This document shows, piece after piece, positions 31,721 to 40,000 of a stretch of 40,000 nt of DNA (the stretch's first letter is position 1; the number at the start of each line of letters is the position of its first letter). Source of the stretch: Selaginella moellendorffii (Eukaryota; Streptophyta; Lycopodiopsida; Selaginellales; Selaginellaceae); the NCBI RefSeq assembly GCF_000143415.4, contig NW_003314273.1, positions 1-40,000 of the forward strand, in the 5' to 3' direction. Under the pieces are notes generated by a model, which was not told the origin of the DNA, searched no databases, and saw only the letters and a list, made by a program, of their open reading frames with translations. The position numbers and the translations under genes are program-made.

Positions 31721-32690
31721 AGAGTCAAAGGAGGAAGAGACTATTGCTTTGCTATGAAAATGAATGAAAAGGAAAGAGCAAAAGAAGAGAAATGAAAAAA
31801 AAAAAACTAAAAGGAAAGGGAAATCTAAATAATGGAAAAGCTAGATCTAAACCAAAATCTTAAAAGAAAACAATAAAAAAAAAGAAATGGAAAAAATTAG
31901 ATCTAGATAATGCAAAAGTTAAATTTAAACCAAAATCCCAAATCCAAGCACTTCTTAAGGACATTGAAATGTGCCCCTCACTTCCACCAATGTGAGTGCA
32001 TGGAATATGGAAAGAGAATACAAAAAATGTGCATATTAATTAACCAAAAAACCTTAGTTTATATATAAAAGTGAGTGGTCTGGATTGAAACCAATTTAAC
32101 AATTACCAAAATCCCATTATGCTAATATTAGTATATGGCATCGTAACTATACACTTGGACCTCATAATGGGAAATTATATTTTTGGTAGACATTAGAAAC
32201 TATCATTTAGTGAATATTGAGGGAAATGTGTCATATAAATATGTCAAAGGGTTAAAGTGTGCCCATCATATATAATTATGGTTTTAAACTAAGTATGATT
32301 AATTAGTGATATATTAGCAGTAATCAAAAATTTAAACTAAGTGTGCTTAATTAGTGGGGAATTAGTAATAATTTTAGGGTACACCAATTGAGATCCTTAA
32401 ACTCTTGGGCATAAACTGGTGTCAACGTTCAATCTAGTTCTACTATGACAGCTGACTCATACTCTGAATCATTACTTCATTGATAAGGCTTTTATCCCCA
32501 AAGTGTGCACTCTTGGGGCGGTTTTCAGATGGAGGCCATTGTATCAATAGTAGGAGACAAAATACAACTTGTGTTAGTGTTTGCAGAGTTTCTTTCCACA
32601 TCAAGGTAAATAATGTCCTATTGATTTAATGTTTTATTTTTCTCTGGTTTGTTTGTACGTTTGGATGGGATAAGAGTTTTAGCGGAGCCA
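31721..32690. other. AT-rich region without recognisable genes
   Basis: Contains A-rich stretches (31,790-31,930) and a TTAATTAGTG(A/G)... motif repeated near 32,298 and 32,347. It probably includes the 5' untranslated/LTR part of family B, but I could not define LTR borders or a primer site. Confidence 0.4.
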
Positions 32691-32866
32691 CCAGTGGAGG
32701 ACCGCTTGCAAGTGGAAAGCAATGGGAAATCCACCACCTCGGATATACAGACTTCAAGCTTGCGGACCGAAAGCTGATCGACGCAAAATTGAGACAACGG
32801 CCGGATTTGTGTTTAATTAACGGCAGTGACGCAGTTTAGCAATTTTAATTAGGTCGAAGCGGAGCT

Positions 32867-34241
32867 ATGGCGGTGGTGTGGGTGAAGTGGGGGGACGAGG
32901 CGCTGTGCTTCCCACTCCAGGACGGCGCCAAGATGATGGTAAGCTCCATCGCTCGCCACTGGGGCCTGGACCCGGACTCCCTCCGCATCGCCGACTGCGC
33001 TCTAGTCCCAGACGCCGACGGCAACTCGGTGCTCTCGCTTGACGACATGGTAGCCTTGCTCCAAGACCAGCCCGACTTGGGCGATGGTAGCAGCCACGAC
33101 CAAGCACTCCTCGTCACTGGCCGCCGCTGCTCTGCCACCAGGGATGCGTGCTCGGCTTGCGATCACCCCGCCGTCCAGGATCTCATCCGACAGCGAGACG
33201 AGGAGGATCTGGTGGCAAGGAAGAAGCAAAGGAGAGAGGCCGCAGAGTCGAGGCAGCGCAAGGCATTCCACAACAGTGTCAAAAACCTGTGGCCGTACGT
33301 CAAGGAGCTCAAGGGCGGTGGCCCGTTTAGGCGCTTGAGGCCAGAGCAAGCTCGCGAACTGCTACAGTCCAGCGTCTCCAAGATGGTGGCTCGCTTGCAC
33401 TTTGTGGAGGGCGATGACGAGCCGAGCGACGACAACTACAGGGGCATGGCCGCCTTGGTGAAACCCGATGGATCTTGCTTCACCGCCGCCTCTTGCTGCG
33501 ACCGTAGCTCCACCTCTGGCAGGCACATCCTGGTGTTCTCGGATCCAGCACTGGAGTACGAGTGCATGGTGTCTTTCAAGGATCCGATCGCCGTTCTGAC
33601 GCCGATCGAACCTGGCGTCATCTTCAACTATTGCATCAACTGGAATGACTGGTTCTGCAACTCGGGTAGTCCCTATAGCTGGAAGCGCGACCCAGAGTCC
33701 GGGGACATCAAGTGCGTGTCGGGCATCTTCCTTGACGGTCGAAGCCTTAGCAGTGGCGAGTGCAAGCCTTACCGCAAGGTGATCTTCCGTTCGAGATGGT
33801 GGAGGTTGGTGCTCCAGTACTTGATAGCCGTGGAAATCTTGGCGGAATTGTGGTGGAATTCGAGGAGATCCCGGCTCGCGATACTCGGTCCAAGAAGAAT
33901 TATGGGCAGAGGAAGTTCGATATGATTAGCATCCGTGACTTCTACAGCAAGATGATCAGCAGGGATCCTGACTTCGCGAAAGGTTTGGTTTCCGGCCACC
34001 CTTCTTCTTGGCAGTTTTAACTTAACTGTAACTGTCTGATGTCCTCAGCGCTCGGTGCTGCCCTTGAGCACCGGAAAGCAGCCGTTTATGTGGCATGTGG
34101 CGGTACTGGTCTGACGACTCTTTGGAAGGATTGGATGACAACTCATCCCGTCGAAGGTAAGATACATTCTGGAATACGTGACTTTGACTCCGAAGGTTGT
34201 GGTTTTTATCTGACACAGAATATGACATTGATGAGCCTTGA
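32867..34241 (+). CDS. Unidentified GC-rich host gene, three exons with one frameshift
   Basis: Exons 32,867-33,982, 34,049-34,156 and 34,219-34,241 (GT-AG introns of 66 and 62 nt), ending VEEYDIDEP and TGA. The frame moves by one base between about 33,770 and 33,796 (loss of one base near CGTTCGAG would explain it), so this copy is a pseudogene or holds a sequence error. Residues 1-70 (VVWVKWGDEALCFPL...) vaguely resemble a ubiquitin-like/PB1 fold. A charged helix (DLVARKKQRREAAESRQRKA) follows. The middle has a Trp/Cys-rich segment (VIFNYCINWNDWFCNSG). The end has VYVACGGTGLTTLWKDW. I do not recognise the family. Strong GC3 bias separates it from the surrounding repeats. Confidence 0.65.
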
Positions 34242-35780
34242 AGTAAGAGGTGTAGCACTGTCAATGAGGAAGACCTCCATTCAGGCTACGTAAAATCTTT
34301 AGCTATTATAAGATAGGAGTGTTTTGGAGCTGAGTCCAAAGCTCTTGGAGACCTGGCATTCATTTGCAATGTTTTTGTTTCAGCCGAAAAGGAATATTCG
34401 GCATCTTCTTGCAGAGAAGTTGGATTGCTGCTATGGCTGCCTGGATCGCTGCTTGCTTGGCTCACGCTGCTCTCTCGTTTTTGTGTGTGTTGGTCTTTCG
34501 TTTTTGCAAAGATTTCAAATGAGCTCCTGACCGGAGGAGAAGGAAGAGGAATAGCCACTTGATCTTGTTCTTTTTCTCTTCCCAAGAGGACTACGAGCTA
34601 CGCCACCAATATTTACAGGCTTGTCCCAAGGAAGTTTCTATGGCTCTTGCAACTCCGACGCATCTGGCACGTAAGGGATGATCTTGAGCATCAATCAAGC
34701 GCCCACAACTCCACTCCTTTTGTATCTTTGAACACGCTCTTTCTCACTCCCATATGTGGGACGACCGCGCACTTCTCACCGCATTGAAGGCAAGGATTGA
34801 ACCACGCTGTGGTGTGAAGGACGCGAGCATGGATCGCCCAGCCGATGCCGAGATCCCTGGCGATGCTGCACGGCACGCGGGGAAGGAGGCGGCACTTGTT
34901 CCAGGGGAAGCTCGCACTGCGCCGCCTAACAGGGCCGCCCTCTTGCACACCTAGGGTGCTACATCATGTCATCAGCCTCGCGAAATTTCAGAAGTTCTTT
35001 CATTCGCCAATTGATGTGGGACTCCCAACTGGTAGAATGTATAAAAGCTCCCACAAAGTTTTAAAACCAGCTTCTACAGACCGAAGTGCTCTCGACTTAA
35101 ATGTGCCTTACAGGCTTGGGGGAGTTGCGTTCTCAGGAGTCCACAGCTTTTATACATTGTGGGAGTTGTGTTTTAATCGTTTTTGCTCTTGTGTTTGTTT
35201 TCAGTATCTTGCTACAGATAAATCTCTTTCTCAATCAATACCTCTGTCCTAATGAGAGTTGAATTTATTTGCCGAGATATTACATACCGTCAGCAGGGAG
35301 CTTTCCAGGCTTCAAGGCATCCAGAATGAGTCACCACTTTGCGGGATCTATCGCAGGAGCTCCGACAGTAGGAGGCTTTTGCGTTTCATGCACAGGATCG
35401 ACACGTCTGCTCGAGCCTATCTCTACTCGGCTGCAGCCATGGAGTGGGCCTCTATGAGGCTATAACTCCTCACCAACTTGGTTTCTGTTTGCTTCTACTC
35501 GGTTATCTCTCCCGGCAGCAGTACTCTCGCATTCGCAGCGAGGCACCATGAGAGATTGAAGACTCTAAGCTTCCGGAAAGCTGGCCTGGAAACGCTTCAG
35601 TGTTTCCACTAGTGGAGCTTAAGGTAGGAATTTCTAAACTTCTATAATGGCTTTGGAACTTTAAATAACAACAAAGGCATAAATTCACCGCTTGCGATCC
35701 GTCCAGTGGTATTCTTGCTGGGCCGAGTGAATGGGCAGTACATTATCGAGGGTTTATCATCAGGATTTATGTTTGTTCTT
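34242..35780. other. Intergenic region, no gene supported
   Basis: Short open frames here lack recognisable motifs. A GC-rich patch at about 34,750-34,950 is open in several frames. An inverted repeat with TATAAAAG lies at 35,036-35,158 and is listed separately. Confidence 0.4.
35036..35158. repeat. Inverted repeat with TATA-like sequence
   Basis: AATGTATAAAAGCT at about 35,036-35,049 recurs inverted at about 35,145-35,158 (AGCTTTTATACATT). TGTGGGAC/GTGGGAG motifs lie close by. It may be a small MITE-like element or an LTR promoter remnant. Confidence 0.5.
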
Positions 35781-35784
35781 GGTG

Positions 35785-35842
35785 GAATGAGGCAAAACAA
35801 TTGTCTCTGTCCCATGCTCCAGTTCTCACCATTTTCAGACAT
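35785..35842 (-). pseudogene. ABCC transporter fragment: signature (C-loop) region
   Basis: The - strand reads [17 protein letters not shown], the typical ABC signature segment of nucleotide-binding domain 2 in plant ABCC (MRP-type) transporters. The expected continuation into Walker B is absent here and appears on the opposite strand 200 bp away. Confidence 0.65.
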
Positions 35843-36029
35843 AAGAAAAGAAAGAAAACTTTTACACGTTTACTGCTTTTCTTCTTTGCCACGCACGAGG
35901 TCTCCTAGTCATTTATCCAAGGGTGCACTTACCAATTACAAGAATAACTAGTTTTAAGAAACTTAGCAAACTGTCCTATCAGCGTTGGATCCTGTGGAAT
36001 GATGCTGAGCTTGGATCGCAGATCATCTT

Positions 36030-36180
36030 CGTTATTCCTGGACGAGTTATGCTAAAACAAGCCCGTGTTGGGGTACTGGACGAGGCCACTGCATCCGTGA
36101 ACAGTGCTACTGATGGAGTGATTTCCACCATCGCTCGCCTAACTGTGGTGGACAGCGACTAAGTCCTAAACGATGGTATT
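36030..36180 (+). pseudogene. ABCC transporter fragment: Walker B/D-loop region
   Basis: Reads GRVMLKQARVGVLDEATASV then SATDGVISTIARLTVVDSD, matching Walker B, D-loop and H-loop surroundings of ABCC nucleotide-binding domain 2. The H-loop His seems lost, and a TAA follows VVDSD. Orientation is opposite to the C-loop fragment at 35,785-35,842. Confidence 0.7.
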
Positions 36181-36309
36181 GTTTTTGTTTTGGTGATAAA
36201 AATCTTTCTAATAAAAAGGAGCTCACATTTCTTCTATTCCAAGATATCTTCTGCATCATCAACTTAAGTCTTTGTAATTTCAGAGCCTTTTAAGTTCGGT
36301 TGGCTCGTG

Positions 36310-36666
36310 TCAGACGCTACAGCGGCAAATCGGGCAAGTGTGTTTCTTGGAGAGCCACATCGAGATACAGTCGCGATGGTAGAAGTGCCTGCACTTGGGC
36401 AACACATTCACCTCTTGCCCATCGCCAAAATCCCCAAGGCAAATGGGGCACTCCTCTCTCCCTCGCTCCCTCACGCTGTAGAGCTCCAGGGGAAGTACCA
36501 CCGAATCCATGCCATTCTCAACTTTCTTCTCGGCCTCGCCATCCCTGGTGGAAGCTCCAGTGCCATACCCCGCCTCACCAAAGCTGCAATCTCCATCTTT
36601 AATGCACAACCAGCAGCTCCAACCCGCAAACCACGCGCCACCCAACAAGCAACAGATTTCAGACAT
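36310..36666 (-). CDS. Small RING-H2 E3 ubiquitin ligase, ATL-type
   Basis: 118 residues, no intron. The C-terminal RING-H2 has the C3H2C3 pattern: Cys73, Cys76, Cys92, His94, His97, Cys100, Cys111, Cys114 (spacing C-x2-C-x15-C-x-H-x2-H-x2-C-x10-C-x2-C), with WL after the sixth ligand as in E2-binding RINGs. A GLD-like motif (NGMDSVVLPL, residues 51-60) precedes it, as in plant ATL ligases. The N-terminus (residues 5-21) is short, hydrophobic and Cys/Trp-rich and might be a membrane segment. It is shorter than most ATLs, so an upstream exon is possible. The predicted role is transfer of ubiquitin to unknown substrates. Confidence 0.78.
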   Translation of the reverse strand: MSEICCLLGGAWFAGWSCWLCIKDGDCSFGEAGYGTGASTRDGEAEKKVENGMDSVVLPLELYSVRERGREECPICLGDFGDGQEVNVLPKCRHFYHRDCISMWLSKKHTCPICRCSV

Positions 36667-37250
36667 CGCCCACTATAGTCGGTGTGATAGGGTTTGTCCT
36701 TTCACCTCTTTGGGGCTCTTTTATACCAGTCCGCCACCTTTTCCGATGAGCCTTTTGCGGGCACCGTACCACCGTACAGCCCTGTCCGAACCGGCAGCAT
36801 GGCACCAAGCTCGCTCCTCCACACCCCTTGCAAGCCGTCTCTCCGCCCGCTTGGATCATGCAAGAGCTTGCGAAGGTGGCCCTTGTTTTTCAATTCGTTC
36901 ACGCCACCAATGTACCTGAGGAAGAGAACAAACGAGGACGGACTGTGATGGAGAAGCTTATATAGTTTCGAGATCGTGGGGGTGGGGACGTACCTTCCAT
37001 CGATTCGACTGTAGCCATCGCCCAACTCCGGCTCCATCGTGGAGACTCCTTTGTTCTCGAACGCAATGCTGTGGATCGCTGTGGTGTTGCTGCATTCCTT
37101 GTCGTGTGGTTTGAACTGGAGCGTGAGTCTGTCCCTGGATCGTCGAGCTCGGGACCTCCGAGATCCAGTCTTCGTTTCGAATATTCTCCATCATGGACTC
37201 GAAAGTAGAGAGGAGATCACTTGGCGGCGTTGTCTCTGAACCTCAGCTCC
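36667..37250. other. Region between RING gene and RNase H scrap, no gene assigned
   Basis: A - strand open frame of 111 codons (36,702-37,037, starting MEPELGDGYSRIDG) has protein-like composition but no motif I recognise. Its splice structure with the upstream sequence is unclear. It could be part of a host gene. Confidence 0.35.
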
Positions 37251-37254
37251 AATT

Positions 37255-37600
37255 CTCCATCTCCCAGATTTTCAAGAAATTCATCTTCAAAACAGATGCT
37301 TCTGATGCTGGAGTGGGAGCTATCTTGAAGCAAGTGCATGGATTAATAGCTTTTGAGAGCTGGAATTTCTCGGAGGTGGAGTCTTGCCAACCAGCAAATG
37401 GACAAGAGATGCTGGGAATTATCCATGCAGTGACAAAGTGGAGGCACTACCTGAGAGTCATTCTCTGAATGGATCATTTTAGTTTCTCCTCAAGCCAACA
37501 AGAAGCGAAGGAGGTCGATAGAGCAGCTGCAATCACTCGACTTTACTATTGAATATAAGCCGGGAAAACATTCTTGACAGCGCATCCAGATAGCCACGCG
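37255..37600 (+). pseudogene. Gypsy RNase H fragment
   Basis: FIFKTDASDAGVGAILKQ, then ANGQEMLGIIHAVTKWRHYL and, after a frame change, LDFTIEYKPGKHS: the RNase H part of a Ty3/gypsy polyprotein. No LTR or other domain was seen nearby, so it is an isolated scrap. Confidence 0.75.
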
Positions 37601-37855
37601 GTGATGATTGTTTTTAGGTTATTCAACATTAATCAAGATTCTGTAAAATTAAAATTAAAATTAGAGTTAAATATATATACTAATATTGACCACCATAGCT
37701 TTGAAAAACACATCTGCCCGTTCAAGTTCCTCGGCACCAAAAAGCCCAGTGTAATTCGTTTCACCTGCAACCGAGTGAGTCACAAAAGCAGTTCACCTTA
37801 CCATCTTTAAACATGACGCACAGGTACAGTACGCCACCTCAAAATATGAGTTAAG

Positions 37856-39392
37856 TTAGTCGTTTGCAAGGGTGATCCTTACTATCCGCAACCTTTCGTC
37901 GACCCCGTGACAAGAGAACGCCTGGATGATCTGCTGGCTATTTTCATCAGAGCCCGGATAGTGGGCAAAAGCAAAGAGCCGATTCACTATGTCCCTGAGT
38001 ATCTCGAACGTCGACTCATGGCCTTCCTTTTCCACCGGCCACTTGTGTTTCACAACATCCTTGGGTATGGTCAGCAACTAGATTGACAATAAGAGAATAA
38101 GTCGCCTTGTCAAAGGAAAAGAAGGCAGAAACCTGAAGCGGGGTCATACAGTGTCAAACTAAACACAAACCCACCTTTCCCACAGATATTGGGCTCTGCT
38201 TCCTAATTCGTCGTCTCCAAGACAGTCGAACTCGTAGAATCTGAATATCAACTGCAGAAAGACAAAGAGAAGCAACAGAACTTGGTTATAAAACACACCT
38301 TAACGAGCTTCAACGTAGAATCATAGCGCTGACTTGTATAAACAAGGCGATCACGATTTGTCGCCAACTCGATATTGTCAAAAGCTCCACGGATCAGCCG
38401 GGTCGCGTCGATGGCCATGAGCGCTCCTGCTATTTCAAACGCCTCCTGCAAGTCCAAGCCCATGCAGGATAGCGCCACTCCGTCCTTAGCATCCATAGAC
38501 ACTACAAACAAGATGGTTACGGAAAGCAAGAATGAATGAACTGGCCTCACTAAGAAAATCTCTCCCGCGATACACAAGTGCAGAGCAATCATCTGGCACT
38601 TCATCAAAAGAGACTGTATAAAAGAATCAGAAACCTGGATGGAACCGACACAGCAGTTATGATTACCCATCGACCAATAACTGTTCACAGCCTGATTAAG
38701 GTTGCCGCTTCACCTGCGATGTGATTGTCAGTCCTCGAGAATAACAGCTGCATGCAAGCTTACCAACAGCATGAACATATAGGTGCAAACACACAAATGG
38801 CTATGTTGCACAAATGAGAAAGGAGGAGCTACCAGATGCAGGTCAAGAACTTCGTTCTTGGAGCGCGAATCGAAGAGCTCCAAAGTGTCAAGCATCTTAT
38901 AAGAGATAATCACTGACGACTGCTCCAAAACAACAAAAGAATCTCTATCTAGCTAACGTACCGTGACCAAGCAGCGTCCGGAAAACTCTACAGCTTGCGT
39001 CGTAGGCTTTGCCACTGAAAGCTTCTTCAAAGCACTGCAGCAAAACCAAAGTCAGCCAGCTCCTCTCCACTTGCGAAGCCTACTGGGATAACCAAACTGG
39101 GTTCCACATCCCTCAGCTTGATCACCCCCAATCTCTTGCCGAACTCTACTCCGCTACTTTCAAACATCTGAGCGAAACCCCAATGGAAGAAAAGGTTTAT
39201 TATTGAAGAGCATACATTAAGGGATACGCGAAGGATTTCAGAAGTACGTCTGGGATTCAAGCCGTGGGTGGAGGCCAAAATGTGGGAAAGGACCTTCGAA
39301 TGGAGCATAACTCCCACTCTGTTGGAACCTCTGTCAGGCTTGGCAAGATTGTCAATGGCTGAACAGGACGAGCAAACCAACCTCCACGTCAT
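37856..39392 (-). CDS. Unidentified multi-exon host gene
   Basis: Read on the - strand as about nine exons with GT-AG introns, most 49-60 nt. Supported pieces: exon 39,392-39,228 (start ATG, MTWRLVCSS); 39,167-39,084 (MFESSGVEFGKRL); 39,034-38,962; 38,912-38,833 (YKMLDTLELFDSRSKNEVL). A short exon near 38,690, one near 38,620-38,560 (DEVPDDCSALVYRGRDFL) and one at about 38,510-38,310 (GLDLQEAFEIAGALM...) follow. The last two are near 38,250-38,185 (FYEFDCLGDDELGSRAQYLW) and 38,075-37,856 (TIPKDVVKHKWPVEK to stop). Phases agree across the introns I checked. The product is about 330 residues and largely helical in appearance. I do not recognise the family and assign no function. Confidence 0.6.
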
Positions 39393-40000
39393 GCTGTGAA
39401 GAATCTGTTACATGCATTGAGGACTTGTTTAGTGAGAATGTAACTAAAAAAATCAATTTAAATTTCATCCACCCAAAAAGTAAACTGGACTTCCAAAGTA
39501 AACTGGTGAGGCCAGTTCATTCAGTGCAAGGTAAAAGAAGTGCACAATATGCTCATGTTCGAAGCTTTCAAGTGTTGGAAGCTTTGAAGGATCTCAAGGA
39601 GGAACATGGCAGCAAGATCTTCTGGCAATTCATCCTCTAACTAATGACTCAGGATACATGAAAAAAACGTCATCCCCACAGGCTTATTAACCAAACCTTT
39701 TTCAGCTACTATGAGATGGCGCCAATGGACAGCAGCAGTAAGGATCACGACACTGAGAGGATGCCTGTGGACAGCAGCAACAAGAATGACAACCTTGCAT
39801 GGGCATCCATTCCCATATATTGGGATGACAAGCAACTTACCCATCTACGCTGATTTCATGGCTATGATATCTATTTTGGTTTTAGTTGTGGACAGAACAC
39901 AAACTTTGGCCAGGTTGGATGGTGGTAGCCACTTCCTAATTATGTGCTAAATAATTTTCCAAAAAAAAAATTGTATTATAAAATTTTGCAAATGGTAATA
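39393..40000. other. Right edge, no gene supported
   Basis: Contains a 71-codon + strand open frame (39,425-39,640; VLEALKDLKEEHGSKIFW) and a segment with two GGACAGCAGCA repeats (39,724 and 39,770). Neither gives a recognisable product. It may be upstream sequence of the - strand gene or part of a gene that continues beyond the window. Confidence 0.35.

Noticed and set aside
36702-37037. A second host gene next to the RING gene
   Set aside because: Composition is plausible, but no motif, splice structure or start context supports it enough.
38550-39525. An 18-bp inverted match GTGAGGCCAGTTCATTCA between 38,550 and 39,506
   Set aside because: Isolated and short; a match this size could arise by chance or from a tiny repeat, and nothing else supports a role.
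39425-39950. Possible genes at the right edge
   Set aside because: Short frames without recognisable domains; the window ends before anything can be confirmed.

Overview
This window looks like plant nuclear DNA from a repeat-rich region. It holds plant-type Ty3/gypsy chromoviruses with initiator-Met tRNA primer sites, a Mutator-like element, a hAT element and a TRIM. A few GC-rich host genes are cut by very small spliceosomal introns (about 42-66 nt). A lycophyte such as Selaginella fits the intron size and base composition best, but this is inference and other early land plants are not excluded.

Layout. Positions 1-3,700 hold an apparently intact five-exon Mutator-like transposase/SWIM gene (+). 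Positions 3,774-11,994 hold chromovirus family A copy 1 (-). Its 5' LTR is split by a 2.2-kb solo LTR (9,748-11,980) that carries a large hexamer-based minisatellite. Positions 11,995-13,725 hold the integrase/RNase H end of a second, decayed gypsy family B (-). Positions 13,726-19,840 hold family A copy 2 (-), truncated in gag. Positions 19,841-20,553 and 29,593-31,700 hold further family B pieces. They are separated by a four-deep nest: a family A solo LTR (20,554-29,592) contains a + strand gypsy element, family C (20,709-28,621, TSD ACAAG). Family C in turn contains a TRIM (22,962-23,668, TSD TGAGG) and a hAT transposon (24,904-27,468, TSD ATATCGAC). From about 32,700 the DNA becomes GC-richer and host-like: an unidentified three-exon gene with one frameshift, inverted ABCC-transporter remnants, a small RING-H2 (ATL-type) gene, a gypsy RNase H scrap, and an unidentified multi-exon gene on the - strand.

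Most notable: both family A copies carry a 47-nt spliceosomal-type intron inside integrase, placed a few bases before the catalytic glutamate motif DGQTER, with a conserved in-frame TAA inside it. Unspliced RNA would encode an integrase without its third catalytic residue and without the chromodomain; spliced RNA would encode the complete enzyme. The same elements carry tRNA T-arm-like hairpins in their 3' noncoding region and share an in-frame UAG in gag. The hAT has eight premature stops that are all TAG or TGA, with no frameshift seen in the main coding block, as expected from deamination of methylated CHG/CG cytosines.

Limits: splice sites, LTR borders and homologies were read by eye. No database search, alignment or RNA data were available.
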